Source: Stutzerimonas stutzeri (lineage in GTDB: Bacteria; Pseudomonadota; Gammaproteobacteria; Pseudomonadales; Pseudomonadaceae). From it: DNA of 64,000 nucleotides. Location of the stretch: the NCBI GenBank assembly GCA_002345575.1, contig DDVX01000017.1, forward strand, positions 248,001 through 312,000, given 5' to 3'. A program made the translations under genes and the position numbers. Below the pieces are notes generated by a model, which was not told the origin of the DNA, did no database searches, and saw only the letters and a list, made by a program, of their open reading frames with translations. Each line of letters opens with the position of its first letter. Positions within the stretch are counted from its first letter, which is position 1. Below are positions 23,638 to 31,061 of this stretch, piece by piece.

Positions 23638-23654
23638 GCCAATACCGCTAAAGG

Positions 23655-23682
23655 AAAGCCGGCCCACGAGGCCGGCTTTTTA
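23655..23682 (+). terminator. Terminator downstream of ppa
   Basis: The stem AAGCCGGCC / GGCCGGCTT with the loop CACGA is followed by a short T-run. It lies 17 bases past the ppa stop. Confidence 0.92.
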
Positions 23683-23734
23683 ATGCCCGGAAAACGTCCA
23701 GGCTCAGGGATTCACCGTGAAAATAGCGTCTGAA

Positions 23735-24709
23735 TCAAGTATCCAGATGCCCCGCCATAAACTGCATCAGCCTGGAAAGCATTAGCCGGGGTTCGCTGCC
23801 CAGATTTGCCACCGGTGAACCCTGCAATTGCTCTGCAACCAGCTCTGCGCCTGCACCGGCCAGGGCCAGGGGGCAGTCAATGGCCAGGGCCAGCTTGTTT
23901 AGCTGACGCAGCAGGCTGACTGCAGGCGGGGCCGGCGCGAAGAGCACCAGTGCCTTAGGCTGGATGGACTGGCAGAGCAGCGTCAGCTCGTCGAGTGGCT
24001 GGCCCAGCGGCAGAATCCGTACCGCACCGCTGTCACCGCCAAGCAACAAGCCCGTGACCAGCAACTCCAGTTCACGACACTGCCCAGGCAATGCAGCAAG
24101 CAAGATGCAATCCTCAGCGCTACGGCGGACAAACTGCAGACGCTGCAATACCCGCCCGCGCAGGAAGGCGTCATAGAACAGCCATTGGCTCTGCTGACCG
24201 AAGCCGGTCTGATGCATCAACTCCTGCCATAGGGGCAGCAGCACCTGAGCGAAAACCTGCGAGATCGGGTACAGGGAAAACACCTGCCCATACAACTGCT
24301 CAAGGCGCGCCTCGTCGAAGTCGGCCAAAGCCTGGCGCAGGCCCGCCTGCCACTCAAGCCACTCCGAAGCGGCGGGCGCTTCCTCCGCCACCGGCGAAGG
24401 CGCTACAACCGTTGCCCCCTCGGGGCGGGACGCTGGGCGGTTGCGCGCCAGCAGCGTGCCCACCTTGCTCACTGTCACGCCACGCTCGGTCCAGGACATG
24501 ATGTCGCGAATGGTCGTCACGTCATCCAGCGAATAGAGGCGATGCCCGCCTTCGGTCCGCACTGGCTGGATCAAACCGTAGCGACGCTCCCAGGCTCGCA
24601 GCGTTACCGGGTTGACCCCTGTCAGTCGCACGACCTCACGGATGGGCAGCAGCTCCTCGCAGGCAGAAGATGCTGAAACGGTGGGCAAAAGCTCGGCTCG
24701 CTCGATCAT
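23735..24709 (-). CDS. MerR-family LitR/CarH-like regulator lacking the B12 ligand (copy 1)
   Basis: A 324-residue DNA-binding regulator. The MerR helix-turn-helix is near the N-terminus (LPIREVVRLTGVNPVTLRAWERRYGLIQP, about residues 20-50, plus EGGHRLYSLDDV). The C-terminal part (about 120-324) has the layout of the CarH/LitR four-helix and Rossmann cobalamin-binding region. Where B12-type members carry an ExHxxG motif after ALPG, this one reads GQCRELELL, so the histidine ligand is absent. That places it with class II LitR proteins, which depend on a partner photosensor. It is divergent from the LOV gene, and a candidate operator lies between them. It probably represses light-response genes in the dark; this role is inferred. 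Confidence 0.85.
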   Translation of the reverse strand: MIERAELLPTVSASSACEELLPIREVVRLTGVNPVTLRAWERRYGLIQPVRTEGGHRLYSLDDVTTIRDIMSWTERGVTVSKVGTLLARNRPASRPEGATVVAPSPVAEEAPAASEWLEWQAGLRQALADFDEARLEQLYGQVFSLYPISQVFAQVLLPLWQELMHQTGFGQQSQWLFYDAFLRGRVLQRLQFVRRSAEDCILLAALPGQCRELELLVTGLLLGGDSGAVRILPLGQPLDELTLLCQSIQPKALVLFAPAPPAVSLLRQLNKLALAIDCPLALAGAGAELVAEQLQGSPVANLGSEPRLMLSRLMQFMAGHLDT

Positions 24710-24742
24710 GTAAGGGTCACACCGGTCTGTGGATGGCGATAG

Positions 24743-24766
24743 TGTACAGATGTCGATATTTGTAGA
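24743..24766. promoter_or_regulatory. Candidate LitR operator between litR copy 1 and the LOV gene
   Basis: TGTACA (24743-24748), twelve bases, then TGTAGA (24761-24766). From memory, class II LitR sites in P. putida follow T(G/A)TACA-N12-TGTA(C/T)A; this one has a single mismatch in the right half. It is 33 bases from the regulator's start codon and 96 from the LOV start, so autoregulation of the regulator is the more likely role. Confidence 0.6.
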
Positions 24767-24862
24767 AGCACTACACTGCTAAAAAACGCCAGCGAGTCGG
24801 CGACGAGGCATTATTTGACCGAATTGCTCTAGAATGACGCGTCGTCTAGCGAGAGCCTGAGC

Positions 24863-25315
24863 ATGATCAACGCAAAACTGCTGCAATTGGTGATTGAAGC
24901 CTCCAACGATGGCATCGTGGTCGCCGAACAGGAAGGTGACGACAACATCCTGATCTACGCCAACCCAGCCTTCCAGCGGCTGACCGGCTACGCGGTGGAC
25001 GACATCCTTTATCAAGATTGCCGCTTCCTGCAGGGCAATGACCGGGAACAACCGGGCCTGGCTAACATCCGCGAGGCGGTGCGCAACCTCAAGCCCTGCC
25101 GCCAGATCATCCGCAACTACCGCCAGGACGGCACGGCCTTCTGGAACGAGCTGTCGATCACGCCGGTGTTCAACGAGGCCGACCAGCTCACCTACTTCAT
25201 TGGTATCCAGAAGGATGTCAGCGTCGAGGTGCAGGCCTCCGAGCGAGTGCTCGAGCTGGAAGCAGAGGTCGCCCAGTTAAAAAGCCAACTGGCGGAGCTG
25301 CAAGCCAAAGCCTGA
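24863..25315 (+). CDS. Short LOV blue-light photoreceptor
   Basis: A 150-residue protein made of a single LOV (PAS) domain with N- and C-terminal helical caps and no output domain. It matches the P. putida SB1-LOV type in length and sequence. The photoactive cysteine is C53 in LYQDCRFLQG; the flavin-contact stretches NYRQDGTAFWNEL and the late YFIGIQKDVS with its conserved Gln are present. A C-terminal coiled coil (about 125-148) may mediate dimerisation. A moderate ribosome site (GAGAG) precedes the ATG. FMN binding and cysteinyl-adduct formation are known for the family. Its neighbour suggests that it signals to the class II LitR regulators. Confidence 0.93.
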   Translation: MINAKLLQLVIEASNDGIVVAEQEGDDNILIYANPAFQRLTGYAVDDILYQDCRFLQGNDREQPGLANIREAVRNLKPCRQIIRNYRQDGTAFWNELSITPVFNEADQLTYFIGIQKDVSVEVQASERVLELEAEVAQLKSQLAELQAKA

Positions 25316-25724
25316 CGACATCCTCTCGCAGCATTTGTGCAGTCATCTATCGTCTGATGCCTCAGGCGCCCTGCCGGCGCTGTATGAATTTCTGTTCTTA
25401 CGCACAGCCCGCACAGCGCCACTGACTTAAGGGCGCTTTGTCTCTGGGTGAAAAGCAAGTGCCGGCCCGAATGGATGCCTGGGCCATTAGTTAAATCCTA
25501 TCAAACTTATACAATATTATTTATTGTATAGAGTCTCGCTTCCTCGTAATCTGCATTCGACCACAATGTGGCCCGGCCCGGTCTTTTGGTCGCGCTGGCA
25601 ATCCGGTCGCACCTTGGAAATCTGTACAAAATCGCGCACCACTGCCGTTACCGTTTGTGAGCCTAAAGCGGTCGTCAGTTGCGGTCAGCCAAAACGTCCA
25701 TGGAAGCACTTTGGAGCACGACGC
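25316..25724. other. Intergenic region upstream of the chemoreceptor-like gene
   Basis: About 400 bases with no convincing gene. It is locally AT-rich around 25490-25535, where the perfect palindrome described separately lies. An isolated TGTACA also occurs at 25623-25628. Long open frames in this stretch are extensions of the downstream gene without homology. Confidence 0.5.
25508..25530. promoter_or_regulatory. Perfect 9-bp inverted repeat with TATACA/TGTATA arms
   Basis: TATACAATA (25508-25516) and its exact reverse complement TATTGTATA (25522-25530) flank a five-base spacer. The TATACA and TGTATA half-sites resemble the LitR-type sites elsewhere in the island, but are separated by 11 rather than 12 bases. 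It is likely an operator for the downstream PAS-chemoreceptor gene, 195 bases away; the binding protein is inferred. Confidence 0.5.
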
Positions 25725-27053
25725 ATGTTCATGCGCACCCGTAAGCACAATGACACCCTGCGCCAACACCAGGCGCAGCGGGCAATTCTTGAACACGAAC
25801 ACGGCGCGTTGCGCAGTGCAATGATGGTCATGGAGCTCAGCGACGAAGGCTTGGTTCTCGATGCAAACGCTCAGACCCTGACCACCCTCGGTTACTCACT
25901 GAGCGAGATTCGCGGCCGGCATCATCGGCAGCTATGTGACCAGACCTACGCTGGAAGCCGCACCTACACCGAGTTCTGGCAAGAGCTCCAGCTGGGTCGC
26001 GCTCAAAATGAGCGAGTGCTGCGACTCGACCGTGACGGCCGCCCGGTATGGCTGCAGGCCAGCTACATTCCGGTACGTGATGCAAACGGCAGCGTAAGGC
26101 GCATCCTCATGCTGGCCACCGATATAACCGAGCAGACGTTACGCGCGCAGGCCGAAACCAGCTTCATGCAGGCAGTGGATCGTTCCATGGCGGTGATTGA
26201 ATTCAATCTGCGCGGAGAAGTGGTGAGCGCCAATGCGAACTTCCTGCAGGTGATGGGCTATCGCCTCGAAGAAATTCGGGGCAAGCAGCATCAGCTGTTC
26301 TGCCAGCCTGCGGAAACACAAAGCGAGGCCTATCGTCGCTTCTGGGCGGGCCTGAACCGGGGCGAGTTCAGCTCGGGCCTGTTCAAGCGGCTCACCAAGC
26401 AGGGTGCCGAAGTCTGGCTGCAAGCGACCTACAACCCGCTATACGACGCCCAGGGTAAGCTATATGGCGTGGTCAAGTTCGCCACCGATATCACACGGCG
26501 GATCGAACAACGCGACGCCGAAACCAGAGCAGCACAGCTGGCTTTCGACACTTCTCGCCAGACCGATGAGCACGCACGCCAAGGTGCTGCCGTGGTTCAG
26601 CAGACGGTGGACGTGGTGCAAAGCATCGCCGATGAGCTGCAGCAGGTATCCCAAGGTATCGCGTCGCTCAGCGTGCAATCCGAAGAGATCGGCAGCATCG
26701 TCGAGACGATTCGGAGCATCGCCGAACAGACCAACCTGCTCGCACTCAATGCGGCAATCGAAGCAGCGCGGGCCGGCGACCAGGGCCGCGGCTTCGCCGT
26801 AGTTGCCGATGAGGTCCGCAACCTGGCGCGCCGCACCAGCCAGGCAACCATCGCCATCACCGAGGGCGTCGGCAGGAATCGTGAACTGGCCAAACAGGCT
26901 GCAGATAGCATGCAGTCCAGCACGCTCAAGGCCGAACAGGGCGTGAGCCTTGCCAACCAGGCCGGAACTGTCATCCTCGATATTCAGCACGGTGCTAAGC
27001 AGGTCGTTGAAGTCGTTAGCCAGTTCGCCCAGACACTGGACCGGCAACACTAG
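25725..27053 (+). CDS. Soluble PAS-PAS-methyl-accepting signalling protein (BdlA-like layout)
   Basis: From the ATG at [10 protein letters not shown], with GGAG eight bases upstream, the protein has 442 residues and no membrane helix. It comprises an N-terminal coiled coil, two similar PAS domains (about 35-135 and 155-255; both show a GY-EIRG-H motif followed by WLQA-Y-P), and a chemoreceptor signalling domain (about 290-420) with the hairpin tip [19 protein letters not shown]. This layout is that of the P. aeruginosa biofilm-dispersion protein BdlA and of soluble energy-taxis receptors. Its ligand or cofactor is unknown. It lies next to the LOV and EAL genes. Confidence 0.88.
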   Translation: MFMRTRKHNDTLRQHQAQRAILEHEHGALRSAMMVMELSDEGLVLDANAQTLTTLGYSLSEIRGRHHRQLCDQTYAGSRTYTEFWQELQLGRAQNERVLRLDRDGRPVWLQASYIPVRDANGSVRRILMLATDITEQTLRAQAETSFMQAVDRSMAVIEFNLRGEVVSANANFLQVMGYRLEEIRGKQHQLFCQPAETQSEAYRRFWAGLNRGEFSSGLFKRLTKQGAEVWLQATYNPLYDAQGKLYGVVKFATDITRRIEQRDAETRAAQLAFDTSRQTDEHARQGAAVVQQTVDVVQSIADELQQVSQGIASLSVQSEEIGSIVETIRSIAEQTNLLALNAAIEAARAGDQGRGFAVVADEVRNLARRTSQATIAITEGVGRNRELAKQAADSMQSSTLKAEQGVSLANQAGTVILDIQHGAKQVVEVVSQFAQTLDRQH

Positions 27054-27231
27054 CCGATCACAGGATATCGACAGCCCGTCAAGGACAGCCGCCGCCCCTC
27101 TGGAGCGGCGGCGCGCTCAGGCACCACCGCCGGAAATAGGCTTCACTTGTCCGTAGGCCGGCACCGATAGCGTCATGGCCAGCCTGCGAACAAATCTGCG
27201 CAGGCAGGACAGCCCGATGCAAGGAGGATCC

Positions 27232-28146
27232 ATGCGAATTCTACTGACCGGCGGGACCGGACTGATTGGCCGCGCACTCTGCCATCACTGGCTTGGGCAG
27301 GGGCACGAACTGCTGGTCTGGAGTCGGCGACCGGAGCAGGTACCGCAGCTGTGCGGCGCTGCCGTGCGGGGTGTGGCCAAGCTGGAAGAGCTCGGCGACA
27401 TCGAGCTGCACGCGGTGATCAATCTGGCCGGAGCCCCCATCGCCGAGCGCCACTGGACCCGGGCGCGCAAGACCTTGCTGTGGGAAAGCCGCATTAGCCT
27501 GACGGAGCACCTGGTCGATTGGCTGGCCGGGCTGACCCGGCGCCCGCCGGTAATGATCTCCGGTTCCGCGGTCGGCTGGTACGGTGATGCGGGCGAGCGC
27601 CTACTGCGCGAAAACGATCCGCCGGCATCCAGCGATTTCGCCAGCCAACTGTGCATCGCATGGGAAGAAAGCGCGCAACGGGCCCAGGAGTTGGGCATGC
27701 GCGTTGTGCTGGTTCGAACCGGGCTCGTGCTGGCTGGTAACGGCGGCTTTCTCGCCCGATTAGTGCCGCCCTTTCGGCTAGGTCTGGGAGGCCGCATCGG
27801 CTCAGGCCGACAATGGATGCCCTGGATTCATTTGCAGGATCAGGTAGCGCTGATGGATTTCCTTCTGCACCACCCCACCGCCAGCGGGCCCTATAACGCC
27901 TGCGCGCCGCAGCCGGTGCGCAACGCCGAGTTCACTCGCGATCTCGCACAGGTTCTGGGCCGGCCAGCACTGCTGCCACTGCCAGCGCCCATATTACGTG
28001 TCGGTTTTGGAGAGTTGTCCGGGCTGCTGCTGGGTGGCCAGCATGTGCTGCCCAAACGCTTGCAAGCCGAGGGATTCACGTTTCGCTTTCCCGAGCTACC
28101 AGCAGCGCTAGCCGATCTATTGCATAGCAACAACGCCAAGTACTGA
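27232..28146 (+). CDS. TIGR01777-type epimerase/NAD(P)-binding protein (YfcH/SulA-like)
   Basis: An extended SDR-fold protein of 304 residues. The start is the ATG at MRILLTGG, preceded by an ideal AAGGAGG. The N-terminus carries the nucleotide-binding motif LLTGGTGLIGRALCHH. SGSAVGWYGDAGER is the family signature with the catalytic-type YG, and the C-terminal DUF1731 segment contains GQHVLPKRLQAEGFTFRFPEL. Members are annotated as cell-division inhibitors on weak grounds; the substrate is unknown. A similar gene occurs in light-response clusters of other pseudomonads, as I recall. Confidence 0.88.
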   Translation: MRILLTGGTGLIGRALCHHWLGQGHELLVWSRRPEQVPQLCGAAVRGVAKLEELGDIELHAVINLAGAPIAERHWTRARKTLLWESRISLTEHLVDWLAGLTRRPPVMISGSAVGWYGDAGERLLRENDPPASSDFASQLCIAWEESAQRAQELGMRVVLVRTGLVLAGNGGFLARLVPPFRLGLGGRIGSGRQWMPWIHLQDQVALMDFLLHHPTASGPYNACAPQPVRNAEFTRDLAQVLGRPALLPLPAPILRVGFGELSGLLLGGQHVLPKRLQAEGFTFRFPELPAALADLLHSNNAKY

Positions 28147-28192
28147 GCGACGACTCTCCAGCAGCGCTGACAGCTTCCAACAGTGGATCAAC

Positions 28193-29077
28193 CTATGCCA
28201 TGCCGGCCGCCTCAATGGCCGGCCAGTTCACCTCTGGCAGCGCCTCGAACGCCGGACGGGCGAACAGGTAACCCTGAAACAGATAGATCCCCAAACCCTG
28301 CAACAACCGAAGCTCGCCCACCGTCTCAATACCCTCGGCAATCACCTCAATGTTCAGCACACGGCAGACACCAAGAATGCCCTGGACGATGGCCTGGCGC
28401 ACCGGATCGGCATCGATGCCGCGCACCAGCGCCATGTCCAGCTTGATGATGTCCGGCTGGAACTCAGCCAGCAGGTTGAGCCCTGAATAGCCGGCGCCAA
28501 AGTCATCAATGGCGGTCTTGAAATTCTGCCGCTGGTACTCATCAATGATGCCCTTGAGGTGTTCCTTATCTACCAGCTGTTCACTTTCGGTGATCTCAAA
28601 AATGATCCGCTCGGTTGGGAAGTTGAAACGCCGTGCCGCCTGCAGCGTGGCGCGAATGCACGTAGCCGCCTGATACACCGCATTGGGCAGAAAGTTGATG
28701 CTCAATAGGCAAGGCATCTGTAATCGGGCGGCCCACTCCACTGCCTTAACTCGACAGGCCTGATCGAACGCATAGCGGTTCTGGTCGTTGACCCGCCCCA
28801 GTACGCTTGCTGCGCCGCTGCCGTCGATGCCCCGTACCAGCGCTTCGTAGGCGTGCAGACTTTGGTCACGCATATCTACGATGGGCTGGAAGGCGATGCT
28901 GAAGTCGAAGTCCAGCGCTTTGCCGTCCCGGCAGTGGGCGCAAGGTGGTACAGGAAGGTGGTCACTCATGCTTGTGCATCCATTCAAAGGGACAAAATGT
29001 CGGGACAGGCGGGCCCAAGCGGATGTAGCGGAACTTGCTCCAACAGACAAAGCCGACTTTGAATTCGCCGCCAACAT
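28193..29077 (-). CDS. EAL-domain c-di-GMP phosphodiesterase
   Basis: This enzyme should hydrolyse cyclic di-GMP to pGpG. The EAL domain fills the protein, and all catalytic motifs are present: YEALVRG, IFEITESEQLVD, DDFGAGYSGLNLL, IIKLDMALVRG, IAEGIETVGEL and GYLFARP. It therefore looks active. A CAHC pair stands just before the domain. No GGDEF, BLUF or membrane segment is seen. The start at 29077 is supported by AGGAG five bases upstream; a second ATG at 28969 (MSDHLPVPP) would remove a serine-rich 36-residue leader. The start is 28 bases from a candidate LitR operator. Confidence 0.88.
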   Translation of the reverse strand: MLAANSKSALSVGASSATSAWARLSRHFVPLNGCTSMSDHLPVPPCAHCRDGKALDFDFSIAFQPIVDMRDQSLHAYEALVRGIDGSGAASVLGRVNDQNRYAFDQACRVKAVEWAARLQMPCLLSINFLPNAVYQAATCIRATLQAARRFNFPTERIIFEITESEQLVDKEHLKGIIDEYQRQNFKTAIDDFGAGYSGLNLLAEFQPDIIKLDMALVRGIDADPVRQAIVQGILGVCRVLNIEVIAEGIETVGELRLLQGLGIYLFQGYLFARPAFEALPEVNWPAIEAAGMA

Positions 29078-29104
29078 ACCGACTCCTGTCGCCCGGCAGA
29101 AATC

Positions 29105-29128
29105 TATACAATCCCATTGACTTGTACA
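29105..29128. promoter_or_regulatory. Candidate LitR operator 1 upstream of the photolyase operon
   Basis: TATACA (29105-29110), twelve bases, TGTACA (29123-29128). This fits T(G/A)TACA-N12-TGTA(C/T)A exactly. It overlaps the -35 region of the plus-strand promoter and lies 28 bases from the start of the divergent EAL gene, so it could control both. Confidence 0.68.
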
Positions 29129-29144
29129 AGATAATTTATATGCT
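29117..29144 (+). promoter_or_regulatory. Probable sigma-70 promoter of the DUF523-litR-phrB operon
   Basis: TTGACT (29117-29122) and TATGCT (29139-29144) are separated by 16 bases. The promoter is bracketed by the two candidate operators, which would allow repression by occlusion. Confidence 0.5.
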
Positions 29145-29153
29145 GAACATACC

Positions 29154-29177
29154 TGTACAAACCAGCCGGTACGTACA
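29154..29177. promoter_or_regulatory. Candidate LitR operator 2 upstream of the photolyase operon
   Basis: TGTACA (29154-29159), twelve bases, CGTACA (29172-29177). It has one mismatch to the proposed consensus, in the first base of the second half. It falls at and just after the expected transcription start, 19 bases before the DUF523 start codon. Confidence 0.58.
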
Positions 29178-29196
29178 AGTCACTTAGAGGTTTCCC

Positions 29197-30156
29197 ATGT
29201 TCGCCACCAAAGACACCATCAAGATCGGCATTAGCGCCTGCCTGCTGGGTCAGCCCGTGCGCTACAACGGTGGCCACAAGGCCTCGGCCCTGTGCCGTGA
29301 GGTGCTGTCGCGCCATTTCGAGTTCATCCCTCTGTGTCCGGAACAGGCTATTGGCTTGGGCGTACCGCGCGAGCCCATCCGCCTGGTGGGTGACCCACAG
29401 AATCCGCGCGCAGTGGGCACGGTGACACCAGAGCTGGACGTGACCGAGGCCCTGAGTGCATACGGCCGTAACGCCGCCGAGCAACTACACGACATCAGCG
29501 GCTATATCCTGATGCAGAAATCGCCGTCCTGCGGTATGGAGCGGGTCAAGGTCTATCAGGACAACGGCCACCCGATAGAAGGCGGCGGCCGCGGCCTGTT
29601 TGCCGCTGCGCTGATGCGCGCACGCCCGGACTTGCCCGTCGAGGAAGACGGGCGCCTGAACGATCCGGTACTGCGTGAGAACTTCATTACCCGCGTTTTC
29701 GCCTATGCCCAGTGGCAGCGCCTGCTGCAGGCTGGCCTGACACGCAAGGCGCTGGTGACCTTCCATGAGCACTACAAGTACCAGCTGATGGCAACCAGCC
29801 GGGAGCAGTACCAACTGCTCGGGCGTGCCGTGGCGCGCTTTGCCGACACACCGCTGGAGGAGTTTGCGCCGCGCTACTTCAGCCAGTTGATGACGGCCCT
29901 CAAGCAACCGGCCAGCCGTGGTAGCCACTGCAATGTGCTGCAGCACATCTCGGGCTACCTCAAACGCGACCTGAGCCCGGCAGAGAAGCAGGAACTGCAA
30001 CAGCTGATCGAACAGTATCGCCTCGGCATCGTCCCGCTGGTGGTGCCGATGACGCTGCTCAAGCACCATTTCCGCCGCCATCCGCACGCCTATATCGAGC
30101 GCCAGGCCTACCTGCAGCCGCACCCTGAAAACCTCAGCCTGCGCAACGCGCTATGA
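29197..30156 (+). CDS. DUF523 and DUF1722 domain protein
   Basis: A 319-residue cytoplasmic protein with two conserved domains of unknown biochemical role. DUF523 (about residues 5-150) begins IGISACLLGQPVRYNGGHK and contains LMQKSPSCGMERVKVY, whose cysteines are conserved in the family. DUF1722/YbgA (about 190-305) shows FHEHYKYQLMATS and LKRDLSPAEKQEL. In E. coli the related ybgA stands beside phr. Here it is first in an apparent operon with a LitR-like regulator and a photolyase, so a role in light or DNA-damage response is inferred. An AGAGG ribosome site precedes the ATG. Confidence 0.9.
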   Translation: MFATKDTIKIGISACLLGQPVRYNGGHKASALCREVLSRHFEFIPLCPEQAIGLGVPREPIRLVGDPQNPRAVGTVTPELDVTEALSAYGRNAAEQLHDISGYILMQKSPSCGMERVKVYQDNGHPIEGGGRGLFAAALMRARPDLPVEEDGRLNDPVLRENFITRVFAYAQWQRLLQAGLTRKALVTFHEHYKYQLMATSREQYQLLGRAVARFADTPLEEFAPRYFSQLMTALKQPASRGSHCNVLQHISGYLKRDLSPAEKQELQQLIEQYRLGIVPLVVPMTLLKHHFRRHPHAYIERQAYLQPHPENLSLRNAL

Positions 30157-31052
30157 CGACGCGAGGCTCGCAACAATCCACCGGCCTGCTGTCAATCCGT
30201 GAAATGGCACACCTCACGGGCGTCAATCCCGCCACGCTACGTGCCTGGGAGCGGCGCTACGGGCTACTCCAACCCCAGCGAACCTCCAAGGGCCACCGCC
30301 TGTACAGCGCCGAACACATCGCGCGGATTCTTCAGGTGCTTGTCCAGCTAGAGCAAGGCGTTGCTATCAGCCAAGTCAAGCGATTGCTGCAGGACTCGCA
30401 GCAGGTGCCCGCACCAGCCAGCACACAATGGAGTGAACAGCAGCAACTTTGGCTGAGCCATATCGAACAGTTAAATGAGCGGGTATTGGACGGCTGCTTC
30501 AATCAGGCCCAGGCGCTCTACCCCTCAGAAACCCTGTGCCAGCACCTGTTGTGGCCGCTACTGGAACAGCTGCAACTGCGCTGGAACAGCCAGCCCGGCA
30601 CTCGCGCTGAACAGGTGTTCTTCCTTTCCTGGCTGCGCAGCAAGCTCGGCGCCAGGGTGTACCACGGCAATCGCCTGCTGGACGGCCAGCCGCTACTCAT
30701 GCTGAACCTGTCGGATCAAGTGATAGAGCCGGGCCTCTGGCTGTGCGCCTGGCTGGCTAGCAACCGAGGCTGCCCGGTACGCGTGCTCGACTGGTCGGTG
30801 CCAGTGACCGAGCTATCGCTAGCCATACGCAGGATCAGGCCGTGCGCTGTGTTGTTGTATGGCGACCAGATGCTGGCGACGGGGCATCTACAGCAGCTAT
30901 TCAATGCGGTCGACTGTCCGCAGCTGCTGTGCGGCCATGCCGTCAGCATTCACCATGCGGAGCTGGCCGACCTACCTGACCTGCACCTTGCCGACGACCC
31001 GCTGGCCGCCCTTCAGCGGCTGCACTGCCTCGGTCTACTCAACGAACGCTAA
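30153..31052 (+). CDS. MerR-family LitR-like regulator lacking the B12 ligand (copy 2)
   Basis: A 299-residue paralogue of the regulator at 23735, with the same MerR N-terminus (MAHLTGVNPATLRAWERRYGLLQPQ; KGHRLYSAEHIARIL). The C-terminal half keeps the helical and Rossmann-like layout. At the position of the cobalamin ExHxxG motif it reads NLSDQVIEPGLW, with no histidine. It should therefore be a class II LitR that does not bind B12. The ATG overlaps the end of the DUF523 gene by four bases, and photolyase starts nine bases downstream, so the three are one operon. Confidence 0.85.
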   Translation: MTTRGSQQSTGLLSIREMAHLTGVNPATLRAWERRYGLLQPQRTSKGHRLYSAEHIARILQVLVQLEQGVAISQVKRLLQDSQQVPAPASTQWSEQQQLWLSHIEQLNERVLDGCFNQAQALYPSETLCQHLLWPLLEQLQLRWNSQPGTRAEQVFFLSWLRSKLGARVYHGNRLLDGQPLLMLNLSDQVIEPGLWLCAWLASNRGCPVRVLDWSVPVTELSLAIRRIRPCAVLLYGDQMLATGHLQQLFNAVDCPQLLCGHAVSIHHAELADLPDLHLADDPLAALQRLHCLGLLNER

Positions 31053-31061
31053 GGAGCGTGC

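Noticed and set aside
23735..24709. Calling the regulator a B12-dependent CarH photoreceptor
   Set aside because: The ExHxxG cobalamin motif is replaced by QCRELE, so B12 sensing is not supported.
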